Source: Oscillospiraceae bacterium
GTDB lineage: Bacteria > Bacillota > Clostridia > Oscillospirales > Ruminococcaceae
Direction: 5' to 3'
NCBI GenBank assembly: GCA_017847835.1
Contig: JAGASH010000005.1
Span: 124,001-188,000, forward strand
Length of the DNA: 64,000 nt
A model generated the notes under the pieces. That model was not told where the DNA came from. It did no database searches and worked only from the letters and a program-made list of their open reading frames with translations. A program made the translations under genes and the position numbers. Below are positions 28,664 through 38,040 of the stretch, piece after piece. Position 1 is the first letter of the stretch; the number at the start of each line of letters is the position of its first letter.

Positions 28664-29761
28664 TTGAAAGAAAAGAAAAAGGGCGGAAATAAAGTTAATC
28701 TGATAATATGCGGAATTGCATTTACCGTAATGCTGGTGTATCTTTTTGTTTTTGACAAGCCTGAAAAGGTGCTTGAAGCGTTACAGTCGCTTAACCCGCT
28801 GTATTTCATTTTGTGTGTTGTGTTTATGTTCGGATACTGGCTTTGCGAAGCGGCAACTGTTCATACAGTACTGAAAAGCCTTCACCCGAAAATGCGTTTT
28901 CGCGACACTTTCACAAACACAATCATCGGTCAGTATTTTAACTGCATTACCCCTTCTGCCTCGGGCGGACAGCCTATGCAGGCATATTACTTCGTTAAAA
29001 TGGGCGTGCCGCTGGGCACAGGTCTTACCGCTCTTCTTTCAAGATTTATCGTATATCAGTTTGTCCTCACGCTTTACTCAATATTCACGCTTATCATAGG
29101 CTTCGGACAATTCGGCGACGAGCTTGCGGCAAAGGGACTTATGCCGTTTGTTTTCATCGGCTTTGGTGTAAACACAATCGTTATCATTTTCCTGCTCGGA
29201 ATTGCAATCTGGAAAAACGCAACAATCAAGGTTTTGAACGGAATAATCACCCTTCTCGCAAAAATCAAAATCATTAAGCACCCGATGAAAATCCGCGTTT
29301 ATCTCACACGCGAAATCAACAAGCTCCACGACAACTTTAATTTTCTGAAAAAGAATGTTCCGATTATCATTAAGTCGGTTATTTTCACATTTTTGCAGCT
29401 GACGCTTTATTTAAGCATTTCTTATGTGCTTTTCAGAGGCTTCGGTCTGGAGGGAGCAAGCCTTCTGAAAGTGATTTCCTATCAGGCATTCGTGCTGATG
29501 ATTTCATCGTTTGTGCCGCTTCCCGGTGCTATGGGAGCCGCTGAGCTCGGCTATTCGGGATTTTTCAAGGATATGTTCGGCGATTACATAGGTGTTTCCA
29601 CAATGCTCTGGAGAATTCTCACCTTCTATCTGCCGATTATCGTCGGAATGGGTTTTATGCTCACGCTCAAAAAGAAAGGTATAGAAGCTCCGACTAAACA
29701 AGACGTCAAAAATAATGTCTATGACGTTGAAGATACAAATGAAATTGATAATATAAACTAA
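28664..29761 (+). CDS. lysylphosphatidylglycerol synthase TM-region / flippase family protein
   Basis: 365-residue polytopic membrane protein with about eight predicted helices. The ITPSASGGQPMQAYYFVKMG segment is the hallmark of the LPG_synthase_TM (UPF0104/YbhN) family, as is SSFVPLPGAMGAAELGY near the C-terminus. In MprF this domain flips lysyl-PG; the aminoacyl-transferase half of MprF is absent here, so this protein alone is a putative lipid transporter of unknown substrate. I favour UUG 28664 because AAGGGG lies 10 bases before it; the ATG at 28655 is only one base from that site. prfC follows after 12 bases. Confidence 0.85.
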   Translation: MKEKKKGGNKVNLIICGIAFTVMLVYLFVFDKPEKVLEALQSLNPLYFILCVVFMFGYWLCEAATVHTVLKSLHPKMRFRDTFTNTIIGQYFNCITPSASGGQPMQAYYFVKMGVPLGTGLTALLSRFIVYQFVLTLYSIFTLIIGFGQFGDELAAKGLMPFVFIGFGVNTIVIIFLLGIAIWKNATIKVLNGIITLLAKIKIIKHPMKIRVYLTREINKLHDNFNFLKKNVPIIIKSVIFTFLQLTLYLSISYVLFRGFGLEGASLLKVISYQAFVLMISSFVPLPGAMGAAELGYSGFFKDMFGDYIGVSTMLWRILTFYLPIIVGMGFMLTLKKKGIEAPTKQDVKNNVYDVEDTNEIDNIN

Positions 29762-29773
29762 AGAGGAAAGAAA

Positions 29774-31390
29774 ATGTCCGATTACAAACACGAAATTGAA
29801 CGACGCCGTACTTTTGCGATTATCTCTCACCCCGACGCAGGTAAAACAACACTTACGGAAAAGTTTCTCCTGTACGGAGGAGCTATCGCAATGGCAGGCG
29901 CCGTAAAAGGAAAGAAAAACACACGTCACGCGGTTTCCGACTGGATGGAAATCGAGAAACAGCGCGGTATCTCCGTAACATCTTCGGTTATGCAGTTCAA
30001 CTACAACGGCTACTGCATTAACATTCTTGATACCCCCGGACATCAGGACTTCTCCGAGGATACTTACAGAACGCTTATGGCGGCGGACTCTGCGGTAATG
30101 GTTATCGACGCGGCAAAGGGCGTCGAAAACCAGACAAGAAAGCTCTTCAAGGTCTGCGTTATGCGAAATATCCCGATTTTCACGTTTATCAACAAAATGG
30201 ACAGAGAGTCCCGCAATCCCTTTGACCTGCTCGAAGAAATCGAAAATGAGCTTGGTATTAAGACGTATCCCGTGAACTGGCCTATCGGCTCGGGAAAGGA
30301 TTTCAAGGGAGTTTATGACCGCGAAAACCGCAGAATTATCTCGTTTGAGATGAACGATGGTATGAATTACGGCACAAAAGAAGTTGCCGCTACAGAAGTT
30401 GACCTCAACGACGAAAACCTTGCAAATGTAATCGGACAGTCAAACTACAACACCCTCAAAGATGATGTAGAGCTGCTTGACGGCGCTTCCGAGGAGTTTG
30501 ACAGCGAGCTTGTAAACTGCGGAAAACTCTCGCCCGTGTTCTTCGGCTCGGCTCTCACGAATTTCGGTGTTGAACCGTTTTTGGAGAACTTCCTCAAAAT
30601 GACGCCTCCTCCGCTCCCGAGAAATACCGAAAGCGGCTTGGTTGACCCGTTTGACGAGAATTTCTCTGCGTTTATCTTCAAAATCCAAGCTAATATGAAT
30701 AAGGCTCACCGCGACAGAATTGCTTTTATGAGAATTGTCAGCGGCAAGTTCAACAAGGAAATGGAAGTCCTGCACGTCCAGAACAACCGCACAATGCGCC
30801 TCTCTCAACCGCAGCAGATTATGGCAAACGAGCGCGAGGTTATCGAGGAAGCATATGCGGGCGATATTATGGGTGTGTTTGACCCGGGTGTTTTCTCAAT
30901 CGGCGACACGATTTGCGCGCCGTCGAAAAAGGTTTTGTTCGAGGGAATACCGACGTTTGCTCCCGAGCATTTCTCGCGTATCCGTCAAAAAGATACGCTC
31001 AAACGCAAGCAGTTCATCAAGGGCACAACGCAGATTGCACAAGAAGGTGCAATTCAGATTTTCTCAGAGCCGCAGAGCGGTTTTGAGGAGGTTATCGTGG
31101 GAGTTGTCGGAGTGCTTCAGTTTGACGTTCTCGAATATCGCTTGAAAAACGAGTATAATGTTGACATTATCCGTGAGGATTTGTCCTACGAATATATACG
31201 CTGGATTACGAGCGCGAAACATCTTGACGGAGGTCTGGACGAGCTGAAAAAGCTGGTGCTCACGTCCGATACAAAGCTGATACAGGACGTTCGCGGAAAC
31301 TATCTGCTGATTTTCACGTCCGAGTGGAATATAAAGTGGGCGCTTGACAAAAACGAAGGTCTGGAGCTTGCGGAATTCAGCAGAAACTAA
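29774..31390 (+). CDS. prfC: peptide chain release factor 3
   Basis: 538-residue translational GTPase that removes RF1/RF2 after peptide release. It has G1 ISHPDAGKTTLTEK, switch region QRGISVTSSVMQF, G3 DTPGHQDFSEDTYR and G4 FINKMDR. The DAGKTTLTEK start and overall length separate it from EF-G (longer) and TypA/LepA. It follows the flippase-like gene by 12 bases and probably shares its transcript. A terminator with a long loop follows. Confidence 0.97.
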   Translation: MSDYKHEIERRRTFAIISHPDAGKTTLTEKFLLYGGAIAMAGAVKGKKNTRHAVSDWMEIEKQRGISVTSSVMQFNYNGYCINILDTPGHQDFSEDTYRTLMAADSAVMVIDAAKGVENQTRKLFKVCVMRNIPIFTFINKMDRESRNPFDLLEEIENELGIKTYPVNWPIGSGKDFKGVYDRENRRIISFEMNDGMNYGTKEVAATEVDLNDENLANVIGQSNYNTLKDDVELLDGASEEFDSELVNCGKLSPVFFGSALTNFGVEPFLENFLKMTPPPLPRNTESGLVDPFDENFSAFIFKIQANMNKAHRDRIAFMRIVSGKFNKEMEVLHVQNNRTMRLSQPQQIMANEREVIEEAYAGDIMGVFDPGVFSIGDTICAPSKKVLFEGIPTFAPEHFSRIRQKDTLKRKQFIKGTTQIAQEGAIQIFSEPQSGFEEVIVGVVGVLQFDVLEYRLKNEYNVDIIREDLSYEYIRWITSAKHLDGGLDELKKLVLTSDTKLIQDVRGNYLLIFTSEWNIKWALDKNEGLELAEFSRN

Positions 31391-31404
31391 TTAAATAAAT
31401 GTAG

Positions 31405-31456
31405 CGCGGTGCTTTCGATTGAACACGGTTTCTTTCGGGCACCGCGTATTTTTTTT
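31405..31456 (+). terminator. terminator after prfC
   Basis: CGCGGTGC (31405-31412) pairs with GCACCGCG (31439-31446) across a 26-base loop, followed by TA and eight or more T. Confidence 0.8.
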
Positions 31457-31473
31457 GCCCAAAAAATGTTTGT

Positions 31474-31520
31474 TTCGACAACCGATTATGACATATTTCA
31501 GATACGGTGTATTGTATAAT
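31474..31520 (+). promoter_or_regulatory. Spo0A-type promoter of spoIIGA-sigE
   Basis: A perfect 0A box in reverse orientation, TTCGACA (31474-31480), lies just upstream of ATGACA (31488-31493). Then 21 bases and TATAAT (31515-31520). In Bacillus subtilis spoIIG also has a -35 element about 22 bases from its -10 and 0A boxes next to it, so this matches the known layout. Regulation by phosphorylated Spo0A is inferred. Confidence 0.65.
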
Positions 31521-31544
31521 TATAGTACAAGCGAGGTGATTTGC

Positions 31545-32366
31545 TTGACTGTTTACATTGATATTCTGATTATTCTCAATTTGTACATAAACTATTTTTT
31601 GCTGCGATGCTCGGCGCTTTTTCTGCGAAGAGCCGTTTCAAACCGAAGATTTTTTGCGGCGGCACTTCTGGGGTCGCTCGGCTCAATGATTATTCTGGCA
31701 CCCGCGCTTCCCTTTTACATCACTCTTCCTTACAAAATCCTCCTTGGTGCAGCAATAGTACTTGTTGCTTTCGGAAAGCAAAAAATCAAGGATTTTCTGA
31801 TTTGCGAGCTATTTTTCCTGCTTGTGGGATTTTTGTTCGGCGGTATTCTCACAGCAGTCTGGACGCTTTTTTCACCCGCGGGAATGCTTCTCAACAACGG
31901 CGTCTGCTTTTTTAATATTCCGATTGCGGCACTGGTTTCGTTTACTGCGGGAGCTTATTTCCTGATGAAGCTTGTAAAACTCCTTTCAGACAAGCACAAG
32001 CAAAGATTTTGCACGGTAAAAATAATGCAAAACCACACGGAAATCACGCTTCGCGGACTTTGTGACACGGGCTGTGAGATACGGGACGTTTTTTCGGGAA
32101 AGCCTGTCATTATCTGTGATTTTGTAAAAGCGGCAGAAATTCTCCCCGATGAAATTCTTGAATATCTTTCGGGAAGTACAAGTAACATCGAGAAAATCCG
32201 GCTTATTCCCTGCCGAACCGTTTCAAGCAGCGCAGCAATTCCCGTTTTCAAGGCGCAAAGCGTTATAGTTGACGGGAAACAAACCGAAGCAATGATTGGC
32301 GTAAGCAAAGAGCGTCTTGGTGATGATATTGACTGTATTTTCAATCCGAAGATTATTCCCATATAA
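31545..32366 (+). CDS. spoIIGA: sigma-E processing peptidase SpoIIGA
   Basis: 273-residue membrane aspartic protease that cleaves the pro-sequence from sigma-E in the mother cell. About five N-terminal membrane helices (residues 1-150) are followed by a soluble domain with the catalytic DTG at 174-176 ([11 protein letters not shown]). The C-terminal segment [15 protein letters not shown] and DCIFNP fits the family. UUG 31545 is chosen because GAGGTG is 6-8 bases upstream; longer frames run back into the promoter and terminator. It precedes sigE by 23 bases, as in other spore formers. Confidence 0.93.
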   Translation: MTVYIDILIILNLYINYFLLRCSALFLRRAVSNRRFFAAALLGSLGSMIILAPALPFYITLPYKILLGAAIVLVAFGKQKIKDFLICELFFLLVGFLFGGILTAVWTLFSPAGMLLNNGVCFFNIPIAALVSFTAGAYFLMKLVKLLSDKHKQRFCTVKIMQNHTEITLRGLCDTGCEIRDVFSGKPVIICDFVKAAEILPDEILEYLSGSTSNIEKIRLIPCRTVSSSAAIPVFKAQSVIVDGKQTEAMIGVSKERLGDDIDCIFNPKIIPI

Positions 32367-32389
32367 AAATCTATCAAAGGAGAATTACA

Positions 32390-33109
32390 ATGCTGAAGAG
32401 ATTGATAAAGCAGCTGAAAGAAGCTGCAAAACGGCTTATACAGAAACGCGAGGACTTTTTCGTTCAATATCTCAACGGTCAGGAGCAGCTTCCCGCACCG
32501 CTCACAAAAGAAGAGGAAGAAGCCGCGTTCAGACTTATGGACACGGACTTTGACAAGGCTCGGGACACGCTTATTGTACATAATCTGCGGCTGGTTGTTT
32601 ATATAGCGAAAAAGTTTGAAAACACGGGAATTTGGCTTGAAGACCTTGTTTCAATCGGCACGGTCGGGCTGATTAAGGCTGTCAGCACGTTCAGCAAGGA
32701 AAAGAATATAAAGCTTGCGACCTACGCTTCACGCTGTATTGAAAACGAAATTCTGATGTTTCTGCGGAAATACAGTCAGTACCGCTATGATGTTTCCATA
32801 GACGAGCCGCTGAATGTTGACTGGGACGGAAACGAGCTGCTCCTGTCGGACGTTCTCGGAACGGAAAACGACTGCGTAAATTCGCATATTGAGGAAGAAG
32901 TTGAAAAGCAGCTGCTTCACGACGCTGTTAATCGGCTGGGTGAACGTGAGCGGAAGATTATGGAAATGCGGTTTGGTCTGAACGGCTGCAAGGAAAAAAC
33001 GCAAAAAGAGGTAGCTGATGAAATCGGAATTTCACAAAGCTATATTTCCCGCCTTGAAAAGCGCATTATAAAGCAGCTTCGCGAGGATTTGGAGAAAGTC
33101 TGCAACTAG
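32390..33109 (+). CDS. sigE: RNA polymerase sigma-E (pro-form), sporulation
   Basis: 239-residue mother-cell sigma factor made as an inactive precursor. An N-terminal basic and amphipathic stretch of about 20-30 residues precedes [17 protein letters not shown], the typical region around the cleavage site. Region 2 ([34 protein letters not shown], then [16 protein letters not shown]) and region 4 ([37 protein letters not shown]) are complete. sigG, which often follows in Bacillus, is not here; the next gene is a convergent chemoreceptor. Confidence 0.97.
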   Translation: MLKRLIKQLKEAAKRLIQKREDFFVQYLNGQEQLPAPLTKEEEEAAFRLMDTDFDKARDTLIVHNLRLVVYIAKKFENTGIWLEDLVSIGTVGLIKAVSTFSKEKNIKLATYASRCIENEILMFLRKYSQYRYDVSIDEPLNVDWDGNELLLSDVLGTENDCVNSHIEEEVEKQLLHDAVNRLGERERKIMEMRFGLNGCKEKTQKEVADEIGISQSYISRLEKRIIKQLREDLEKVCN

Positions 33110-33135
33110 CATTTCGTGTGCATTTCTAAATACAA

Positions 33136-33172
33136 AAAACGGGCGTATGCATAGAACATACACCCGTTTTAT
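33136..33172. terminator. bidirectional terminator between sigE and the chemoreceptor
   Basis: AAAACGGG-C-GTATG (from 33136) pairs with CATAC-A-CCCGTTTT (to 33170) with one mismatch; T-runs on both strands. Confidence 0.83.
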
Positions 33173-33186
33173 TCGTAAATTCAGTT

Positions 33187-34860
33187 TTAACTGCGAAGCT
33201 TGAACTCTGCGATAAGTCCCTTGAGCGTTTCCGCCTGTCCCGAAAGCTCCTCGGAAGCAGCAGCGGACTGCTCTGCCGTCGCGGAGTTGGTCTGAACAAC
33301 GTTTGAAATCTGCTCAACGCCAGTGTTAATCTGGATAATAGAGTCGGCAGCCTCAGCAGAAGCACTTGAAATATCCGCATTCAGCTTTGCAACCTCGCCC
33401 GCAGAAAGAGCAACCTGCTCCATCATCTGAGCAACCTCGCCGACAAGGCCATTGCCATGTTCAACCGCTCTTACGGTGTTTTCAATAAGCTCGTTTGTGT
33501 TGTTTGCAGCCTCAGCGGACTTGGAAGCGAGGTTTCTTACCTCGTCGGCAACAACCGCAAAGCCCTTGCCTGCTTCACCTGCGCGAGCAGCTTCGATTGC
33601 CGCGTTAAGCGACAGAATATTGGTCTGGAAAGCGATATCTTCGATTGTCTTGATAATCTGGCTGATTTGGTTGGAGCGCGCCTTGATTTCTTCCATTGCA
33701 GAAACGAGCTCGTTCATCTTCTCGTTTGCGGAATTCATCGCGCTGCCTGCCTCGTTTGTCTTTTCACTTGCAGTCTTTGCAGCTTCGGCATTCTGATTAA
33801 TCTGTCCTGCAATAATCTGAATTGTTGCAGCAAGTTCCTCAACGGAAGAAGCCTGCTCGGTTGCGCCCGAAGCAAGTGCCTGAGCACCCGCAGCAACCTG
33901 CTCCGAACCCGAAGCAACCTGCTCGGAAGCCTGATTGATGTTTACCATTACATCGTTTATTCTGAAAATAAAGTTCTTTTCGTTTTCATAAATGGACTTG
34001 TAAGCGCCGACATAAGCGGAAGGATTTTTGCTCGAAACGTCAAGATTACCCTGCGAAAGCTCGTCAAATGCGTCTTCAATATCTTCAATAACTTCCTTGG
34101 TTCTAGCGCAAAGTGTTCTCATATTATCGGAAAGCTGACCAAGTTCGTCCTTTGAAACATACTTGATTTGCGCGTCAAAATCACCGTTTGAAACTCTCTC
34201 CGCGGCAGTATGTACCTCTTTGATTGCGCCGGTGAGCTGCTTTGTGAGATAAAGCGCAAGAACAATCGAGATAACCGTCGCAAGAACGCCCATCGCCGCT
34301 ACAACTATCATCAAGGTCATACTTGAAGATGTGCCGTCCTCGTAAACCTTATTCGCGTCTGTTACTGCCGCCTCATGAACTACGTCGATAGAGGTTTTTG
34401 CAGAAATCATATTCGGATAAACCTCGTTCATATAAAACTCATAAGCGCCGATTACATCGTGGTCCTTGCAGTGCTCGGAGTATTTCCGAAAACCATCAAG
34501 CGAGGCTTTTAAGTAATTTTCCGCCTCGGTAAGAGAAGTTGATTTTCCGCCGTACAATGCGTTCATATCCTGAACGGCTTTGAGGATTGCATTAAGTTCT
34601 TCCTCCGCAAGAGAAAGCTTTTCAAGCTTCTTTGTTTCATCGGGTTCAACAGCCGCCTGCATCATATCCTTTGCGGCAGTCTGAATGTTTTCTTTCATAC
34701 TGTCAACTCTTTGTACACATAAAAAAGATGTATTGAAAGAATTTATATCACCCGAAACTCTCGAAAAACCGACAGCTGCAAACACAACCAGCACTATTGT
34801 CATCAAGACAATTATTCCGAATGACAGAAGCAGCTTTTTTGAAACCTTTAAATTCTTCAT
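33187..34860 (-). CDS. methyl-accepting chemotaxis protein
   Basis: 557-residue transmembrane receptor that sends signals to CheA. TM1 is at about 10-30 and TM2 near 180-205; the extracellular part between them, with helical heptad character, fits a four-helix-bundle sensor. HAMP follows ([23 protein letters not shown]), then a signalling domain with the hairpin tip [31 protein letters not shown]. The ligand is unknown. No che or flagellar genes are in the window, so the organism's motility cannot be judged here. It has its own promoter. Confidence 0.95.
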   Translation of the reverse strand: MKNLKVSKKLLLSFGIIVLMTIVLVVFAAVGFSRVSGDINSFNTSFLCVQRVDSMKENIQTAAKDMMQAAVEPDETKKLEKLSLAEEELNAILKAVQDMNALYGGKSTSLTEAENYLKASLDGFRKYSEHCKDHDVIGAYEFYMNEVYPNMISAKTSIDVVHEAAVTDANKVYEDGTSSSMTLMIVVAAMGVLATVISIVLALYLTKQLTGAIKEVHTAAERVSNGDFDAQIKYVSKDELGQLSDNMRTLCARTKEVIEDIEDAFDELSQGNLDVSSKNPSAYVGAYKSIYENEKNFIFRINDVMVNINQASEQVASGSEQVAAGAQALASGATEQASSVEELAATIQIIAGQINQNAEAAKTASEKTNEAGSAMNSANEKMNELVSAMEEIKARSNQISQIIKTIEDIAFQTNILSLNAAIEAARAGEAGKGFAVVADEVRNLASKSAEAANNTNELIENTVRAVEHGNGLVGEVAQMMEQVALSAGEVAKLNADISSASAEAADSIIQINTGVEQISNVVQTNSATAEQSAAASEELSGQAETLKGLIAEFKLRS

Positions 34861-34907
34861 AAGAAAAGTCCTCTCATTCCCTTTTTTTGCCTTTTGGCTA
34901 TAATTTA

Positions 34908-34936
34908 ATTATATCACTTTATTATTACGCTGTCAA
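34908..34936 (-). promoter_or_regulatory. sigma-A promoter of the chemoreceptor
   Basis: Minus strand TTGACA (34931-34936), 17 bases, TATAAT (34908-34913). Confidence 0.82.
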
Positions 34937-35045
34937 GATATTTATCATTATTTATAATACCATTTTCATCATTTGACGCAGTAAATTTCACTAAAACTAA
35001 AATTTATGAAAATATCTGTATTTCTCACCAAAACGACTGAAAAAA

Positions 35046-35053
35046 CATATAAT
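35046..35053 (+). promoter_or_regulatory. sigma-E-like -10 element of cotJABC
   Basis: CATATAAT fits the sigma-E -10 consensus (CATACANT) except one position, about 47 bases before cotJA. No good -35 is found at 13-15 bases, so this is weak. cotJ is sigma-E-dependent in Bacillus. Confidence 0.35.
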
Positions 35054-35099
35054 CAAACAGCGGGAATTATACCGCAAATCTGCAAGAAAGGAAGATTTT

Positions 35100-35264
35100 A
35101 TGGAGACTAATAAAAACCCGAAACGTCCGGGTTATGCTTATGTGCCAAATCAGCGTATGGAAAAGGTCTATTCACCGTCAAAGGCGCTGAAAGCAGGCAC
35201 AATTTTCCCCGAGCTCAATATCACTTTAGAGGAATACCAAAGGGGGCTTTATAATGGGAAATAA
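35100..35264 (+). CDS. cotJA: spore coat associated protein CotJA
   Basis: 54-residue small coat protein. The frame reads ETNKNPKRPGYAYVPNQ, then PSKALKAGTIFPELNI, whose A-L-K-x-G-T-x-F-P-x-L core is the CotJA family signature. ATG 35100 follows AAAGGAAG with good spacing. It overlaps cotJB by 11 bases, as expected for a coupled cotJ operon. Its role is in assembly of the inner coat with CotJC. Confidence 0.88.
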   Translation: METNKNPKRPGYAYVPNQRMEKVYSPSKALKAGTIFPELNITLEEYQRGLYNGK

Positions 35265-35580
35265 TTATATGAACAAGCGCGGAAACGAAAATATCCGTGT
35301 TTCCCGTCAGAATACCGAAAATGTCGGCGGAAACTCTCCTGCCTGCGACGAGCTTCTGAGAGCAATAGCCGAAGCGTCATTTTTCGCGCTGGATTTACAG
35401 CTGTACCTCGACACTCACCCCGACGATACAAGAGCTATTGAAATGTTCCGCGAGGCTGTCAAGCAGTACAAAGCGTGCAAAGCGGCATTTGAGGACAGCT
35501 TCTACCCGCTCACGTCTATGAGCGCGGGCAAAGACGGCGACTGGGATTGGTTATGCGGAACATTCCCGCCGTTAAGTTAA
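35254..35580 (+). CDS. cotJB: spore coat protein CotJB
   Basis: 108-residue coat protein. CDELLRAIAEASFFALDLQLYLDTHPDDTRAIEMF is the CotJB core and PLTSMSAGKDGDWDWLCGTFPPL matches its terminal P-L-T...W-x-W pattern. It has about 25 extra N-terminal residues (Asn/Arg-rich) compared with typical members. ATG 35254 follows AAAGGGGG within cotJA. It lies between cotJA and cotJC. Confidence 0.92.
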   Translation: MGNNYMNKRGNENIRVSRQNTENVGGNSPACDELLRAIAEASFFALDLQLYLDTHPDDTRAIEMFREAVKQYKACKAAFEDSFYPLTSMSAGKDGDWDWLCGTFPPLS

Positions 35581-35596
35581 GAAATCGAGGTGGCTT

Positions 35597-36166
35597 ATGT
35601 TTATTTTTGAAAAAAGAACGCAAATTCCTATCTGCATAAAGAACAAAAATCCGAAGCTCGCGGGTATCATACTCAGTCAATACGGCGGTCCCGACGGCGA
35701 GCTCAGCGCTTCTCTGCGTTACCTCTCACAGCGCTTCACAATGCCCGACAACCGCGGCAAAGCGCTTCTCACGGACATCGGCACAGAGGAGCTCAGTCAT
35801 CTTGAAATGGTAGGAAGCATTGTCGGACAGCTTACCGACGGCGAAGGTGCAAGGAGCTTCGACAAATACGGAAATGCCGATTACTACGTTGACCACGCAA
35901 ACGCGGTTTATCCGGCAAGCGCAGCAGGTGTGCCGTTTACGGCGGCTTACATTCAGTCAAAGGCTGACCCGATTGCCGATATTGTGGAAGATTTAGCGGC
36001 CGAACAAAAGGCTCGCGCAACCTACGACAACATTCTGCGGCTTTCCGACGACCCCGATGTAAACGAAGTTATAAAGTTCCTTCGCGAGAGAGAAGTCGTG
36101 CATTTTCAGAGGTTCGGCGAGCTGCTCAATTACTATCAGGAGAAAATTCAGGATTGCAAGTATTAA
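35597..36166 (+). CDS. cotJC: spore coat protein CotJC (manganese catalase family)
   Basis: 189-residue ferritin-like protein of the manganese catalase family. ELSASLRYLSQRF and DIGTEELSHLEMVGSIVGQL carry the metal Glu/His ligands, with the second helix pair in VEDLAAEQKARATYDNIL and FLREREVVHFQRFGELL. It may destroy peroxide in the coat. A terminator follows directly. Confidence 0.94.
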   Translation: MFIFEKRTQIPICIKNKNPKLAGIILSQYGGPDGELSASLRYLSQRFTMPDNRGKALLTDIGTEELSHLEMVGSIVGQLTDGEGARSFDKYGNADYYVDHANAVYPASAAGVPFTAAYIQSKADPIADIVEDLAAEQKARATYDNILRLSDDPDVNEVIKFLREREVVHFQRFGELLNYYQEKIQDCKY

Positions 36167-36172
36167 AAAATG

Positions 36173-36200
36173 CCGCCTCGGAAATGACCGGGGCGGTTTT
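36173..36200 (+). terminator. terminator after cotJC
   Basis: CCGCCTCGG (36173-36181) / CCGGGGCGG (36188-36196), one U-G pair, then TTTTCG. Confidence 0.75.
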
Positions 36201-36202
36201 CG

Positions 36203-36231
36203 TCATAAATAACAAGACAAACTAATATACT
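36203..36231 (+). promoter_or_regulatory. candidate sigma-E promoter of the SpoVB-like gene
   Basis: TCATAAA (36203-36209), 14 bases, AATATACT (36224-36231); 5 of 7 and about 5-6 of 8 matches to sigma-E consensus with the right spacing. No sigma-A promoter is seen here. Confidence 0.35.
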
Positions 36232-36261
36232 TGTACAAAAACTCTGCGGAAAGGAAAAACT

Positions 36262-37971
36262 ATGACCGAGAAAAAATTCATCAAAAACACCGCCATTCTG
36301 TTTGTTTCAATGGCTATAACAAAGGTTGTCGGAGCACTTTTCAAGATACCTCTCGCAAACCTGCTCGGCGGCACGGGAATGGGCTATTTTTCCTCGGCAT
36401 ACGGGCTGTATTCGCCGATTTTCGCGATAACCGCTGCGGGTATCCCTACCGTCATTATGCGGACAACAGCGCGCTGCTCCGCTTCTGGAAATCTTTGTCG
36501 TGCCGCAGCTGTCCGAAAATGCGCGCTTCTGATGTTCTCGGTAATCGGACTTTTCGGAACGTTTTGCGTTGCCGCTTTTGCAAAGCCGTTTTCTGAGTAC
36601 ATTGCCTGCTCGCCGCAGAGCCTCGCTTGTGTTTTGTGCATTTCACCCGCAGTTATGCTCTGCTGTATCGCAAGCGTTTTTCGCGGTTATCGCGAGGGGC
36701 TCGCAGACGTTGTGCCTTCCTCCGCTTCGGCAATCAGCGAGGCTGTTTCTAGGGCTGTATTCGGACTAGGACTGTCATACGCCGTGATAATTTATGCAAA
36801 AAATCGTTTTGCAAACGGGCTTGATGTTTTCGGAACCGCTTGTGCAACCGAGGAACAGGCTTATTCGGCTGCTCTTCCCTATGCCGCTGCGGGAGCTGTT
36901 CTCGCGGTATCATTAAGCGAGCTTGCGGGACTTGTCACTCTGATTATTATTGAAAAGCGCAGAAAAAACCGTATTGTAATGCCGAAACGCTGCGAGTACA
37001 GCAGAAAAGAAATCTGCACCTCTCTTCTGAAGGAAATCGCGCCGATTGCCGCGTCCGCGCTTGTTGTGAACTGCGTTTCATTTGTGGACTTGCTCACGGT
37101 CACACGAACTCTTTCATACTCCGCCGCAAGAAATCCCGAGTTTTTCAACAATGCTTTCGGTGATATTTTCGCAAGCTGCGGCGGAATTGACGGTTTGCCG
37201 AATTTTATGTACGGAAGCTACACGGGCATTGCAATGACGCTGTTTATGATAATCCCGTCGTTTGCGGGAATGACCTCAACCGCTGCTGCGCCCGAAATAG
37301 CCGCTGCGTGGGAAATCAGGGACAACGAACAGCTTTTACGGAAAATCCGGCTTCAGCTTCGTGCAGGCGCTATGATTGCCTGTCCTGCTTGTCTTGGAGC
37401 TGCCGCACTCGCTGAGCCTATTCTCAATATGCTGTACAAAACCCGCGCAGCCGAGGTTTCCGTCTGCATAAACTCTTTTGTAATCCTGTGCCTCGGTGGA
37501 ATTTTTATGACAGCTTCTTCCGCGTTTTTCGGCATTTTTCAGTCAATCGGAAAAGCCCGCGTTCCGCTTATAATGATGACGGGCTCAATCGCTCTGAAAT
37601 TTCTGCTAAATCCGCTTTTGATTTCGGTTCCCGAACTTAACATCGCGGGAGCGGCACTTTCAAGCGTAATCGGATACATCATAATGACAATCGGCGGGAC
37701 AATTATGCTGAAAAAAGCGCTTCCCGCAAAAATCAGCGTATTCGGAGCGATTTTTCCGCCTTTTATCTGCGCTTGTGCCTGCGGAGTTACCGCATATTTT
37801 GTACAAAAATTTCTTGAAAATCAGATAAATTCAACTCTGAACGTTATTTTATCGACAATTTCAGGTGCTGTTATTTATGCAATATTACTGATTTTATCGG
37901 GTTGTTTTCGTACAAGTGGCATAAGAAAAGCAAAATTTTCAAAAAAAACCGAAAAACCCCTTGCAAAATAA
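36262..37971 (+). CDS. SpoVB-like lipid flippase (MATE/MOP superfamily)
   Basis: 569-residue polytopic membrane protein with about 12-14 predicted helices. The N-terminus FIKNTAILFVSMAITKVVGALFKIPLANLLG is the SpoVB/polysaccharide-flippase signature. Such proteins flip lipid-linked precursors for cell-wall or spore-cortex peptidoglycan. It stands immediately upstream of mazG, as yabM does in Bacillus subtilis, so SpoVB or YabM type cannot be separated. A long central loop rich in Cys/Ala (about residues 70-90) is unusual. Confidence 0.88.
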   Translation: MTEKKFIKNTAILFVSMAITKVVGALFKIPLANLLGGTGMGYFSSAYGLYSPIFAITAAGIPTVIMRTTARCSASGNLCRAAAVRKCALLMFSVIGLFGTFCVAAFAKPFSEYIACSPQSLACVLCISPAVMLCCIASVFRGYREGLADVVPSSASAISEAVSRAVFGLGLSYAVIIYAKNRFANGLDVFGTACATEEQAYSAALPYAAAGAVLAVSLSELAGLVTLIIIEKRRKNRIVMPKRCEYSRKEICTSLLKEIAPIAASALVVNCVSFVDLLTVTRTLSYSAARNPEFFNNAFGDIFASCGGIDGLPNFMYGSYTGIAMTLFMIIPSFAGMTSTAAAPEIAAAWEIRDNEQLLRKIRLQLRAGAMIACPACLGAAALAEPILNMLYKTRAAEVSVCINSFVILCLGGIFMTASSAFFGIFQSIGKARVPLIMMTGSIALKFLLNPLLISVPELNIAGAALSSVIGYIIMTIGGTIMLKKALPAKISVFGAIFPPFICACACGVTAYFVQKFLENQINSTLNVILSTISGAVIYAILLILSGCFRTSGIRKAKFSKKTEKPLAK

Positions 37972-37989
37972 GTTAAAATAGGGTATTAT
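37961..37989 (+). promoter_or_regulatory. sigma-A promoter of mazG
   Basis: TTGCAA (37961-37966), 17 bases, TATTAT (37984-37989); overlaps the end of the upstream flippase gene. Confidence 0.55.
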
Positions 37990-38040
37990 ATAAAAGGTTA
38001 TTTGATTTTTGCCTATTTTGATTGTAAAGGAGTTCCGGAA

